Shown: positions 48,549-57,741 of the stretch, piece after piece | Layout of the letters: each line of letters begins with the position of its first letter | Position numbering within the stretch: the first letter of the stretch is position 1 | Origin: Streptomyces sp. NBC_00775 | GTDB taxonomy: Bacteria; Actinomycetota; Actinomycetes; Streptomycetales; Streptomycetaceae | Assembly (NCBI RefSeq): GCF_036347135.1 | Contig: NZ_CP108938.1 | Coordinates: 5,084,001 to 5,148,000, forward strand | Reading direction: 5' to 3' | DNA length: 64,000 nt | Translations under genes and position numbers: made by a program | Notes under the pieces: model-generated | What the model was told of the DNA's origin: nothing | What the model saw: the letters and a program-made list of their open reading frames with translations, nothing else | Database searches by the model: none

Positions 48549-48590
48549 CGAACTCACGTACAACCCTTGCGCAACACAACCGGTCTCCTG
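48549..48590 (+). promoter_or_regulatory. Conserved upstream element of array member 2
   Basis: CGAACTCACGTACAACCCT (48549-48567) and GGTCTCCTG (48582-48590) are separated by exactly 14 bp, as in the region upstream of member 3 (50225-50243 and 50258-50266). The spacing suggests a shared ECF-type promoter; this is inference. Confidence 0.5.
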
Positions 48591-48637
48591 ATCACCCGTA
48601 TGTCATCCGATGTCATCCGACCGCAGGAGACCCCCGC

Positions 48638-50116
48638 ATGCCCCAGCGCCCCTCGCACCCCCTGCGCCTCGCCCTCGCGACGGCCACCGCCGTCGCGCTG
48701 ACGGGCGGGCTGCTCGTCTGCTCGGCCGCGACCGCGTCGGCCGCCGGCTCGGTCCGCCAGTACAAGGCGGACTTCAACGGCGACGGCTACGGCGATGTCG
48801 CGTTCGCCGCCCCGTACGCGAAGGTCGCCGACAAGGGCATGGCCGGTTACGTGGCCGTGGTCTACGGCAGCTCCACCGGCCTCAACCCCGCCAAGCGCAC
48901 GGTCGTCAGCCAGAACACCGCGGGCGTGCCCGGCACCGCCGAGTCCGAGGACAGCTTCGGCGAGGCGCTCGCCGTGGCCGACCTCAACGGCGACGGCTAC
49001 ACGGACCTCGCGGTCGGCGACCCCGGCGAGGACGTCGGCTCGGACGTCGACGGCGGCTCGGTCACCGTGCTGTGGGGCTCGGCGGCCGGCATCAAGAACG
49101 GCACCTCGGTCAAGGACCCGGCGCCCACCGCGCACGACAACTGGGGCAAGTTGCTGACCGCCGGTGACTTCAACGGCGACGGCAAGGCCGACCTGGCCGT
49201 CGGTACCGGCGCCTCGCACGTGTACATGATCCGTGGCCGTTTCACGACCGCCGGTGTCACCGGCACCGCGCAGAAGATCAACCTGCCGGAGAAGGCGGAG
49301 TACGGCGCCGACGCCATGAAGGCGGGTGACACCAACGGCGACAAGAAGGCCGACCTCGTCCTCACCTACCGCATCGACGACACCTCGGACGCGTCGGGCA
49401 GCTGGTCCAAGGGCGTCGCCTACATGGGCGCCTCCTCCGGCCTGGACACCGCCATGTCGCGCCCGCTCAACGGCGGCACCTCCATCGCGCTGGGCGACAT
49501 CGACGGCGACGGCTACGACGAGATCGCCCTCGGCAACGTCTTCACCAAGGAGGACGACCACACCGGCACCCTCGGCGGCCAGGTCGTCGTCATCCGCGGC
49601 AGCGCGGGCGGCCCGATCAACGGTGACGCGCCGATGGCCGAACTCACCCAGGACTCCACCGGAGTTCCCGGCACCGACGAGGCGAACGACGGCTTCGGCG
49701 GGTCGGTCTCCATCGCCGACACCAACGGCGACGGCTACGGCGACCTCGCCATCGGCGTCGTCTTCGAGGACATCGGCTCGGCGGAGGACACCGGCGCGAC
49801 TGTGCTCATGAACGGTTCGTCCTCGGGCGTCTCCCGCACCGGCGGCCGTACGTTCTCGCAGGCCACGACCGGTGTCCCCGGGACCGCCGAGTCCATGGAC
49901 TACTTCGGCTCCGACGTGCTCCTGTCGGACGTGAACAAGGACGGCCGCGCCGACTTCACCATCGCCGCGGGCTTCGAGGACGAGGGCGTCGGCGCGGTCA
50001 CCGCACTGCGCAGTTCCGCGGACGGTGTCGGCACCAGCAACTCCCGCTCGTTCGGCCCCGGCACCTTCGGCCTGTCCCGTACGTACGGCGCCTTCGGCAC
50101 CGGCCTCCTCGGCTGA
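48638..50116 (+). CDS. Secreted FG-GAP propeller protein, array member 2
   Basis: A 492-residue exported protein. Signal peptide MPQRPSHPLRLALATATAVA, with cleavage near ATASA-AG. Seven loops are intact except the fourth: DFNGDGYGDV, DLNGDGYTDL, DFNGDGKADL, DTNGDKKADL, DIDGDGYDEI, DTNGDGYGDL and DVNKDGRADF. Blade linkers carry VYGSSTGL and VPGTAESEDSFG, as in integrin-alpha-like repeats. ATG 48638 is chosen because CGCAGGAGACCCCCGC precedes it; the longer frame upstream overlaps the conserved promoter element. A hairpin terminator (50131-50159) follows, so it is probably transcribed alone. Confidence 0.85.
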   Translation: MPQRPSHPLRLALATATAVALTGGLLVCSAATASAAGSVRQYKADFNGDGYGDVAFAAPYAKVADKGMAGYVAVVYGSSTGLNPAKRTVVSQNTAGVPGTAESEDSFGEALAVADLNGDGYTDLAVGDPGEDVGSDVDGGSVTVLWGSAAGIKNGTSVKDPAPTAHDNWGKLLTAGDFNGDGKADLAVGTGASHVYMIRGRFTTAGVTGTAQKINLPEKAEYGADAMKAGDTNGDKKADLVLTYRIDDTSDASGSWSKGVAYMGASSGLDTAMSRPLNGGTSIALGDIDGDGYDEIALGNVFTKEDDHTGTLGGQVVVIRGSAGGPINGDAPMAELTQDSTGVPGTDEANDGFGGSVSIADTNGDGYGDLAIGVVFEDIGSAEDTGATVLMNGSSSGVSRTGGRTFSQATTGVPGTAESMDYFGSDVLLSDVNKDGRADFTIAAGFEDEGVGAVTALRSSADGVGTSNSRSFGPGTFGLSRTYGAFGTGLLG

Positions 50117-50130
50117 CCCGGAACCCGACC

Positions 50131-50159
50131 GGGCCTGGCGTGAACCCGGCGCCAGGCCC
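50131..50159 (+). terminator. Hairpin after array member 2
   Basis: GGGCCTGGCG (50131-50140) pairs with CGCCAGGCCC (50150-50159), 9-nt loop, 15 bp after the stop codon. Confidence 0.75.
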
Positions 50160-50224
50160 CACCGGCCCCACCACCCCTATTCATCCGAATCGCCCCACCA
50201 GCCCCACCAGCCGCAAAAATTTAC

Positions 50225-50266
50225 CGAACTCACGTACAACCCTCAGCCCCGACCAGGGGTCTCCTG
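50225..50266 (+). promoter_or_regulatory. Conserved upstream element of array member 3
   Basis: Same two blocks (CGAACTCACGTACAACCCT and GGTCTCCTG) with the same 14-bp spacer as upstream of member 2. Here it lies 155 bp before the start, against 89 bp in member 2. Confidence 0.5.
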
Positions 50267-50379
50267 TTAGCCGACAGCCCCGCGAACCCTCGGACAACTC
50301 CAGGCGAACGCGGGCAGTCGGCACCCCATTGACTGTGGATGTCCGCCATACATCCCCGCATGCCGCAGGAGAACCCCGC

Positions 50380-51864
50380 ATGCACAAGAAGCACCTGAGA
50401 CTCGCCCTCGCGACGGCCACCGCTGCCGCGCTGACGGGCGGTCTGCTCTCGTTCACGGCTGCCACCGCGACCGCCGCCGACTCCTTCAAGACGGCGAAGG
50501 CCGACTTCAACGGCGACGGCATCGGTGACGTCGTCGCCTCGGCGCCGGGCGCCTATGTCAGCGGCCACGCCAACGCCGGCCAGGTCGTCGTGCTCTACGG
50601 CACCACCACCGGCATATCGTCCGCCAAGCGTTCGACGATCAGCCAGAACACCACCGGCGTCCCGGGCACCGCCGAGACCGGCGACCTCTTCGGCGGCGAG
50701 ACGGCGTACGCCGACTTCAACGGCGACGGATACGACGACCTCGCCGTGGGCTCCCCCTACGAGAAGGTCGGCACCGACACCAACGGCGGCGCCCTCGCCA
50801 TCCTCTGGGGCTCGGCGAGCGGCCTCACCGGCAAGAGCATCGACGTCCCGGACCCGGCCGGCTCCTCGCACGACTACTGGGGCAAGGACCTGGCCGCCGG
50901 CGACTTCGACGGTGACGGCAAGGCCGACCTGGTCGTCGGCAGCTCGGCCGCCACCCTCTACGTCTACAAGGGTGGCTTCAGCACCAGCGGCACGCCCGGC
51001 GGCCGTTCGACCCTCAAGCCCCCGATCCAGTCGGGCACCAACGACTACCCGTTCGGGCCGATGAGTCTGACCGCGGGTGACGTGAACGGCGACGGCCGCA
51101 CCGACCTGATCGTCGACGGCTACGAGACCCAGACCAGCTACGGCTGGAACACCAACTACTACGTGCCCGGCACGGCCAACGGCCTCAGCGTCGCCTCCGC
51201 GCAGGCCCTGAAGCCCGGCATCGTCACCGGTATCGGCGACATCAACGGCGACGGCTTCGGCGACATCGTCAGCGGCGCCGGCTGGGACGCCACCACCACC
51301 GACGGCACGCCCGTCCCGGACGCGGCCAACGGCGGCAAGGTGAACATCACCTACGGCTCCGCGTCCGGCCCGGCCTCGACCTCCGGCATCACTCAGAACA
51401 CCGGCAGCGTGCCCGGCACCTCGGAGAAGGGCGACGGCTTCGGCTGGGACCTGGACCTGGGTGACGTGAACGGCGACGGCTACCAGGACCTCGTCGTCAG
51501 CGCCCCCGACGAGGACATCGACGGCGTCACCAACGCCGGCATGGTCACCGTCCTGTACGGCTCCGCGAGCGGCGTCAAGGTCTCCTCCGGCGTCCAGTCC
51601 TTCGCCCAGAGCACGGCGGGCGTCCCCGGCAACGACGAGAAGAGCGACCTCTTCGGCGCGGACGTGAAGCTCGACGACGTCACCGGCGACGGCAAGGCCG
51701 ACCTGGTCGTGGGCTCGTACGAGAACAGCGCCAACGGGGCCGTGACCTACCTGCCCTCCAACGGTACGACGATCACCACGACCGGCTCGCGCACCATCTC
51801 GCCGAGCACCTCGGGCGTCTCGACGTCGGGTACGCCGCAGCTCGGCGCCCTCTTCGCCGACTAG
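50380..51864 (+). CDS. Secreted FG-GAP propeller protein, array member 3
   Basis: A 494-residue exported protein. Signal peptide MHKKHLRLALATATAAALTG, with cleavage near TATA-ADS. All seven loops are intact: DFNGDGIGDV, DFNGDGYDDL, DFDGDGKADL, DVNGDGRTDL, DINGDGFGDI, DVNGDGYQDL and DVTGDGKADL. Its signal peptide is nearly that of members 2 and 8, marking one sub-lineage. ATG 50380 follows GCAGGAGAACCCCGC, the same start context as member 2. A GTTCC-type tandem (51866-51905) and a perfect hairpin follow the stop. Confidence 0.85.
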   Translation: MHKKHLRLALATATAAALTGGLLSFTAATATAADSFKTAKADFNGDGIGDVVASAPGAYVSGHANAGQVVVLYGTTTGISSAKRSTISQNTTGVPGTAETGDLFGGETAYADFNGDGYDDLAVGSPYEKVGTDTNGGALAILWGSASGLTGKSIDVPDPAGSSHDYWGKDLAAGDFDGDGKADLVVGSSAATLYVYKGGFSTSGTPGGRSTLKPPIQSGTNDYPFGPMSLTAGDVNGDGRTDLIVDGYETQTSYGWNTNYYVPGTANGLSVASAQALKPGIVTGIGDINGDGFGDIVSGAGWDATTTDGTPVPDAANGGKVNITYGSASGPASTSGITQNTGSVPGTSEKGDGFGWDLDLGDVNGDGYQDLVVSAPDEDIDGVTNAGMVTVLYGSASGVKVSSGVQSFAQSTAGVPGNDEKSDLFGADVKLDDVTGDGKADLVVGSYENSANGAVTYLPSNGTTITTTGSRTISPSTSGVSTSGTPQLGALFAD

Positions 51865-51865
51865 C

Positions 51866-51905
51866 CGTTCCGTTCCATCCCGTTCCGTTCCGTTCCGTTC
51901 TGTTT
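51866..51905. repeat. Pentanucleotide CCGTT repeat
   Basis: CCGTT is repeated about seven times with two variant units, just after the stop of array member 3. Confidence 0.7.
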
Positions 51906-51916
51906 CTTGTGCATTC

Positions 51917-51943
51917 GCCGGGCCCGTGCACCACGGGCCCGGC
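51917..51943 (+). terminator. Hairpin after array member 3
   Basis: GCCGGGCCCGTG (51917-51928) and CACGGGCCCGGC (51932-51943) form a perfect 12-bp stem with a 3-nt loop. Confidence 0.8.
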
Positions 51944-51967
51944 TTCCCCCTCCCTGGAGCCCCCGCC

Positions 51968-53341
51968 TTGCGCAAGCGCATCCTCCTGCTGGCCGCGACC
52001 CTGACGACCGGCCTGCTCACCACGCTGCCGGTCCTGCCCGCCACCACGGCCGCCGCCGCGCCCTCCGGCCTGGTCGGCGACTTCAACGGCGACGGTTACC
52101 AGGACGCCGCGGCCCCGGCCCCCAACGCCACCGCCGGCGGTGAGGAGGAGGCGGGCTCGGTCGGCATCGCGTACGGCTCGGCGAGCGGCGTCGGACGCAA
52201 GACGTCCGTCAACCAGAACACCTCCGGTGTCCCCGGCACGGCCGAGCTCTACGACTACTTCGGCGACGCGGCGGCCGTCGGCGACCTGAACAACGACGGT
52301 TACAGCGACCTCGTGGTCGGCACCCCGTACGAGCAGGTCGGCGACGATGTGGCCGGCGGCACCGTCGTCATCGTCTGGGGCTCGTCGACGGGTCTGAAGG
52401 GCGCGACGACCGTGGCGGACCCGGCACCGACGAAGCACGACCGCTGGGGCCAGGCGCTGGCCGTCGGCGACTTCACCGGCGACGGCAAGGCCGACCTCGC
52501 CGTCGGCGCGACCGGCACCACGCAGTGGATCGTCAAGGGCGGCTTCACGAAGGCCGGTTCGACCGGTTCGAAGATCACCTACACCACGTCGTGGACCGGC
52601 AGCGCGGGCGTACAGCGCCTGACGGCGGGCAAGGTCAACACGGACGCGAAGGCCGATCTGATCCTCGGCGGCCACACCAAGATCGCCTCCGAGACCTACC
52701 TCGACCACAACTACCTCTACTTCGGGACGAGTTCGGCCCCGACGAAGAAGACAGAGCTTCCGTACGGCCGGCAACTCGCCATCGGTGACCTGGACAAGGA
52801 CGGCTACGGCGACATCGTCACCGGCGAGACGGAGACCGCGACCGGCGGCGACGGGGCTCCGGGCGCGGCCGTCATCGCGTACGGCACGTCCTCGGGAGCC
52901 GGCACCACCAAGACCACCCTCGCGAACTCCGGCCGCCCCTCCCTCGGCGACATCAACGGCGACGGCCATCTCGACCTGGCCCTCGGCTACCCGGAGGAGT
53001 CCAGCATCACCACCGTCAACGGCGCGGTCCTCGTCCACTACGGCAGCGCCGACGGCCTCGCCTCCCCCGTGACGCTGACCCAGGACACCCCGGGCGTCCC
53101 GGGCTCCGCCGAGTACAACGACTTCTTCGGTACGTCCGTCCTGCTGACCGACGTCACGGGCGACGGCAAGGCCGACCTGCTGGCCGGTGCGGACGGCGAG
53201 AACAGCGCCGCCGGCCTCGTCACCTTCCTCAAGGGCTCCGCCTCCGGCATCACCACGTCCGGCGCGGCCGCCTACGGGCCCAGCAGCTTCTCGATCTCCA
53301 CCGCAGACAACCCGACCCTGGGCACGACCCTCGTCGGCTGA
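51968..53341 (+). CDS. Secreted FG-GAP propeller protein, array member 4
   Basis: A 457-residue exported protein that starts with TTG 51968 (MRKRILLLAATLTTGLLTTL), matched residue for residue by the start of member 6; CTGGAG lies upstream. The signal peptide is cleaved near TTAAAA. Loops: DFNGDGYQDA, DLNNDGYSDL, DFTGDGKADL, a weak fourth (KVNTDAKADL), DLDKDGYGDI, DINGDGHLDL and DVTGDGKADL. The weak fourth loop probably binds no calcium. Member 5 follows after 15 bp, so the two are likely co-transcribed. Confidence 0.85.
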   Translation: MRKRILLLAATLTTGLLTTLPVLPATTAAAAPSGLVGDFNGDGYQDAAAPAPNATAGGEEEAGSVGIAYGSASGVGRKTSVNQNTSGVPGTAELYDYFGDAAAVGDLNNDGYSDLVVGTPYEQVGDDVAGGTVVIVWGSSTGLKGATTVADPAPTKHDRWGQALAVGDFTGDGKADLAVGATGTTQWIVKGGFTKAGSTGSKITYTTSWTGSAGVQRLTAGKVNTDAKADLILGGHTKIASETYLDHNYLYFGTSSAPTKKTELPYGRQLAIGDLDKDGYGDIVTGETETATGGDGAPGAAVIAYGTSSGAGTTKTTLANSGRPSLGDINGDGHLDLALGYPEESSITTVNGAVLVHYGSADGLASPVTLTQDTPGVPGSAEYNDFFGTSVLLTDVTGDGKADLLAGADGENSAAGLVTFLKGSASGITTSGAAAYGPSSFSISTADNPTLGTTLVG

Positions 53342-53356
53342 CCACCGGAGACTCCC

Positions 53357-54706
53357 ATGCGCAGACGTACCTCCGCGGCCCTCGCCGCCTCCTTGCTGGC
53401 GGCGGGGCTGACCCCGCTCGTCCTGAGCGCTCCGGCGTCCGCCGCCGTCGCGAAGCACTACGACGACTTCAACGGCGACGGCTACCGCGACGTCGCGTAC
53501 GGCGGTTTCAGCCGCGGCTCCCTCGGGGGCGGCGCCGTCACCGTCGTCTACGGCAGCGCGAGCGGCCTCGACACCTCTCACACCCAGGTCATCGACCAGG
53601 AAAGCCCCGGCGTCCCGGGCGCGAGCGAGGAGGACGACAGCTTCGGCGAGTCGCTCGCGAGCGCCGACCTCAACAAGGACGGCTACGCGGACCTCGTCGT
53701 CGGCAACGGGACCGAGCACGTGGGCAGTGTGGAGTACCGGGGCACGGTCACCATCGTGTGGGGCTCCGCCTCCGGGCTGTCGGGCGGCACCAACGTCGCC
53801 CCGAAGAGCGGCGCGAACGGGGAGTTCGCCCACTTCGGCAGCGACCTCGCCACCGGCGACTTCAACGGCGACGGCTCGCCCGACCTCGCGGTGATCGGCG
53901 GCGAGGAGGCGTGGCTGTACCGCGGCTCCTTCACCAAGTCCGGCTCCACCGGCACCGTCAGCAAGATCGACAAGACGGACGGGGGCTGGTACTCGTACGG
54001 TCTCGCGGCCGGCAAAGTCAACGGCGACGGCAAGACCGACCTCGTGGTCCTCGGCACGCAGCTCTCCGGCAGCGAGGAGAGCCACCGCGTCTGGTTCCTC
54101 AAGGGCGCCTCCGGCGGCCTGACGTCCGGCGCGTCCAAGACGTTCGACAGCAGCGTCCTGGACGCCTCCATCGGCGACTTCGACAAGGACGGCTACGGCG
54201 ACATCGCCCTCGGCCAGCCCGACCGCAGCACCGGCAAGGGCGCGGTGACCGTCTGGCGCGGCACCTCCTCCGGCCCGAGCGGCTCGGCCACCTTCACCCA
54301 GGCCACCTCCGGCGTCTCGGGCACCCCCGAGGCCGACGACAACTTCGGCTACGACGTGTCGGCAGCCGACACCAACGGCGACGGCTACGCGGACCTCGCG
54401 GTCGGCGTCCCGCACGAGGACGTCGACGGCACCGAGGACCAGGGCGGCGTCCACCTCTTCCGCGGCGGCTCCGGCGGCCTGAGCGGCGCCCGCTCCTCCT
54501 GGATCCCGCAGACGGTGACGGGCGCGGACGGCTCCGACGCGTCCTTCGGCTACACGGTCCGCCTGCGCGACCTGAACGCCGACGGCAAGGCCGACCTCGG
54601 CGTGGGCGCGGCGGGCACCAGCGTGCTGCTGCGCGGCACGAGCACCGTGCCGACGGCCGACGGGGTGATTCAACTGCCGGAGTTCGGTGGGGCGTTCCTC
54701 GACTGA
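53357..54706 (+). CDS. Secreted FG-GAP propeller protein, array member 5
   Basis: A 449-residue exported protein. Signal peptide MRRRTSAALAASLLAAGLTP, with cleavage near APASAAVA. Loops: DFNGDGYRDV, DLNKDGYADL, DFNGDGSPDL, KVNGDGKTDL, DFDKDGYGDI, DTNGDGYADL and DLNADGKADL. Its signal peptide pairs it with member 7. ATG 53357 follows CCGGAGACTCCC, 15 bp after member 4. A 13-bp inverted repeat (54731-54757) follows and probably ends transcription. Confidence 0.85.
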   Translation: MRRRTSAALAASLLAAGLTPLVLSAPASAAVAKHYDDFNGDGYRDVAYGGFSRGSLGGGAVTVVYGSASGLDTSHTQVIDQESPGVPGASEEDDSFGESLASADLNKDGYADLVVGNGTEHVGSVEYRGTVTIVWGSASGLSGGTNVAPKSGANGEFAHFGSDLATGDFNGDGSPDLAVIGGEEAWLYRGSFTKSGSTGTVSKIDKTDGGWYSYGLAAGKVNGDGKTDLVVLGTQLSGSEESHRVWFLKGASGGLTSGASKTFDSSVLDASIGDFDKDGYGDIALGQPDRSTGKGAVTVWRGTSSGPSGSATFTQATSGVSGTPEADDNFGYDVSAADTNGDGYADLAVGVPHEDVDGTEDQGGVHLFRGGSGGLSGARSSWIPQTVTGADGSDASFGYTVRLRDLNADGKADLGVGAAGTSVLLRGTSTVPTADGVIQLPEFGGAFLD

Positions 54707-54730
54707 CCCCCCTCTTCGAAGCCCTCTCCT

Positions 54731-54757
54731 CGGTCGGCGGGCCGGGCCCGCCGACCG
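54731..54757 (+). terminator. Inverted repeat after array member 5
   Basis: CGGTCGGCGGGCC (54731-54743) and GGCCCGCCGACCG (54745-54757) are perfect complements around one base, so the real loop takes bases from the stem. Confidence 0.7.
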
Positions 54758-54799
54758 ACCATTCATGAACCTCATGCATCCGTGAACGGGGAACCCCCT

Positions 54800-56236
54800 A
54801 TGCGCAAGCGCACCCTCCTCCTGGCCGCGACCCTGACGACCGGCCTGCTCACCGCCCTGCCCGCCACCACGGCCGCCGCCGCGCCCTCCGGCCTCTCCGG
54901 CGACTTCAACGGCGACGGCTACCGCGACCTCGCGATCGCCGCGCCCATAGCCAAGGTCGGCGGCAAGTCCGGCGCCGGTTACGTCGCCGTGGTCTACGGC
55001 ACGGCGAGCGGCCTGGACACCTCCAAGCGGCAGATCATCAGCCAGGCCACGACCGGCATCCCGGGCACCCCGGAGTCGTCCGACTACTTCGGCGACCGGC
55101 TGACCACGGGTGACATGGACGGCGACGGCTACACGGACATCGTGGTCGGCGTGCACAGCGAGCGGATCGGCTCCACCGACGACTACGGCACGCTCACCGT
55201 CCTGTGGGGCGGCGCGGACGGCGTGAAGTCCGGCACCGACATCTCCTCGCCGCTGCCGGAGTACCGCAACGAGCTCGGCTGGCAGATCGCGGCCGGCGAC
55301 TTCGACGGCGACGGCCACACCGACCTGGCCGCCGCCAACAACTCCACGCCCGCCCTGAACATCTTCCGCGGCCCCATCTCCCGTACGGGCAAGGCGGCTT
55401 CGCTCGTCGGCGTCGACACCGTCGACCAGACGACCATCTACCCGGACGGCCTGGTCGCCGGCGAGGTCAACGGCGACGGCAAGACGGACCTCCTGGTCAT
55501 GGGCCAGCAGGAGACCAGCAGCGGCGACTACGCCACCCGCAGCGCCCTCTACCTCGGCTCGGCCACCGGCCCGAAGTACAGCAAGAAGCTCGCGGGCGGC
55601 TACGCGGCCACCATCGCCGACGTCGACAAGGACGGCTACGGCGACATCGTCACCGGCAACTTCATGGAGAAGTCCACGACCGAGCCCAACGGCGGCCTGG
55701 GCGGCGCGATCACGGTGACGTACGGCGCTTCCGGCGGCCTCAGCACCCGTACGCCCGTCCGTATCACCCAGGACACCACCGGCGTCCCCGGTACCGGCGA
55801 GAAGTGGGACGGCTTCGGCTGGAGCCTGTCGTCCGGCGACACCAACGGCGACGGGTACGCCGACGTCGTGATCGGCTCCAACAGCGAGACCCTCGGCACG
55901 AAGAAGCACGCGGGCCAGGTCACCGTCCTGCGCGGCTCCTCTTCCGGCCTGACCGGCACCAACTCCAAGTCGTACTCGCAGGACACCGCGAACGTCCCCG
56001 GCACGGCCGAGTCCGAGGACTACTTCGGTGACGCGGTCTTCCTGACGGACGCCAACGCCGACGGCCGCGCGGAACTGACGGTCGGCGCGATGGGAGAGAA
56101 CGACGGCGCCGGCGCCGTCTGGCTCTTCAAGTCCACCACCTCCGGCACCACCGCCACCGGCTCCAAGTCCTTCAACGGCACCACGCTGGGCGGCCCGTCG
56201 GGACTCTCGTACTTCGGCAACGTCTTCGCGGGCTGA
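54800..56236 (+). CDS. Secreted FG-GAP propeller protein, array member 6
   Basis: A 478-residue exported protein, closest to member 4 at its N-terminus (MRKRTLLLAATLTTGLLTAL). Loops: DFNGDGYRDL, DMDGDGYTDI, DFDGDGHTDL, EVNGDGKTDL, DVDKDGYGDI, DTNGDGYADV and DANADGRAEL; the fourth is altered at its first Asp, as in members 4 and 5. ATG 54800 is preferred to GTG 54782 because AACGGGGAACCCCCT precedes it and member 4 starts at the same place. Member 7 follows after 32 bp. Confidence 0.85.
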   Translation: MRKRTLLLAATLTTGLLTALPATTAAAAPSGLSGDFNGDGYRDLAIAAPIAKVGGKSGAGYVAVVYGTASGLDTSKRQIISQATTGIPGTPESSDYFGDRLTTGDMDGDGYTDIVVGVHSERIGSTDDYGTLTVLWGGADGVKSGTDISSPLPEYRNELGWQIAAGDFDGDGHTDLAAANNSTPALNIFRGPISRTGKAASLVGVDTVDQTTIYPDGLVAGEVNGDGKTDLLVMGQQETSSGDYATRSALYLGSATGPKYSKKLAGGYAATIADVDKDGYGDIVTGNFMEKSTTEPNGGLGGAITVTYGASGGLSTRTPVRITQDTTGVPGTGEKWDGFGWSLSSGDTNGDGYADVVIGSNSETLGTKKHAGQVTVLRGSSSGLTGTNSKSYSQDTANVPGTAESEDYFGDAVFLTDANADGRAELTVGAMGENDGAGAVWLFKSTTSGTTATGSKSFNGTTLGGPSGLSYFGNVFAG

Positions 56237-56268
56237 CACCCCCACGCCTGAACATGGAGAACTCACCT

Positions 56269-57710
56269 GTGCGCACACGCACTTCGGTGGCGCTCGCAGC
56301 CCTTCTGGCGGCGGGCGTCACCCCCTCACCCTTTCGACCCCCGTCTCCGCCGCCCCCGCCAAGTACGCCGACGACTTCAACGGCGACGGCTACCGCGACC
56401 TGGTGACCGCCGCGCCCTACGCCACCGTGGGCGGCAACGCCTACGCGGGCGCCGTGGTCGTCAACTACGGCTCGGCGTCCGGGATCAAGGCCTCCCGGCG
56501 CACGGTCATCACGCAGAACTCCACCGGCGTCCCGGGCACGGCGGAGAAGGACGACGAGTTCGGCACGGCGCTCGCCTCCGGCGACCTCAACCGCGACGGG
56601 TACGCCGATCTCGTGGTCGGCGCCGCGAAGGAGGACGTCGGCAGCGACGCCGACGGCGGTACGGCCGTGATCATCTGGGGCGGCTCCGGCGGCCTCTCCG
56701 GCGGGCAGGCGGTCCCCGATCCCGCCCCCTCGGCCCACGACCTGTACGGCATGTCCCTCGCCGTCGGCGACTTCAGCGGCGACGGCAAGGCGGACCTCGC
56801 CGTCGGCGGCACGGGCAGGGACATCTGGATCCACAAGGGCGGCTATACGAAGGCCTCCGGCGCCGCGTCCCGCTACGAGCTGGCCACGGACCTGGAGCCC
56901 GGCAACGGCATCTACGGCGCCCAGTCCCTGAGCGCCGGCGACATCAACGGCGACGGCACCGACGACCTGGCGGTCAGCGGCACCTACAACCCCGACGCCT
57001 CGACGTACACCGACGGCACCCTGGTGTACCTGGGCTCCTCCACCGGGCTCACCTTCCAGACCGTGCTGGCCAACCACGCCTGGGAGCTGGCGGCCGTGGG
57101 CGATCTCAACGGCGACGGCTACGACGACGTGGTGTCGAGCGCGGCCCCGAACGCCTACCGGGAGGGCGACGGCGGCTCCATCAACACCTACCTGGGCGGC
57201 CCGAACGGCATCGCCACCACCCCGCGCCAGACGATCGACCAGGACACTGCCGGCGTCCCCGGCGCGGCGGAGGACTCCGACTGGTTCGGCTCGTCCCTCT
57301 CCATCGGCGACATCGACGGAGACGGCCGCGACGACGTGGCCGTGGGGGCGCTCTACGAGGACATCGGCTCCGCGGTGCTCGCCGGCAGCGTCACGGTGCT
57401 GCGCGGCTCGTCGACCGGCCTGTCCACGTCCAACGCCAAGGCCTTCACCCAGGACACCGCCGGTGTCCCCGGCACCGCCGAGAAGACCGACCAGTTCGGC
57501 AAGGCGATCCATCTCGCCGACCTCAACGGCGACGGCCACGCCGACCTGTCCATCGGCGCCGACGGCGAGAACAACGCGGACGGCGCCCTGTGGACCCTGC
57601 GCGGCGCGTCCTCCGGCATCACCACGACGAACGCGGTCAGCTTCGGCCCGTCATCGGCGGGCGTCTCGACGTCGGGCTACCCGAGGCTCGGCTTCGCGAT
57701 GCTCCACTGA
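56269..57710 (+). pseudogene. FG-GAP array member 7 with a frameshift in its signal peptide
   Basis: The gene starts at GTG 56269 (after ACATGGAGAACTCACCT) with RTRTSVALAALLAAGVTP, matching member 5. It then shifts frame in a C-tract: ACCCCCTCACC at 56320-56330 has five Cs where six would continue as PLTLSTPVSAAPAKYADDFN. Downstream the frame is complete to 57710, with all seven loops (DFNGDGYRDL, DLNRDGYADL, DFSGDGKADL, DINGDGTDDL, DLNGDGYDDV, DIDGDGRDDV, DLNGDGHADL). The body is thus under selection or only recently broken. Options are sequencing error, slipped-strand switching or decay. As written, the propeller would not be exported. Confidence 0.85.
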
Positions 57711-57741
57711 CCCCCTTATCCCAGTCAGGAATCACACGCGC

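Noticed and set aside
51773..56278. A 1501-codon open frame on the minus strand across array members 4 to 6
   Set aside because: It is antisense to well-formed secreted-protein genes, with low-complexity Gly/Ala/Arg/Val content and no ribosome binding site. Such long shadows are normal in GC-rich DNA with periodic third-position G/C.
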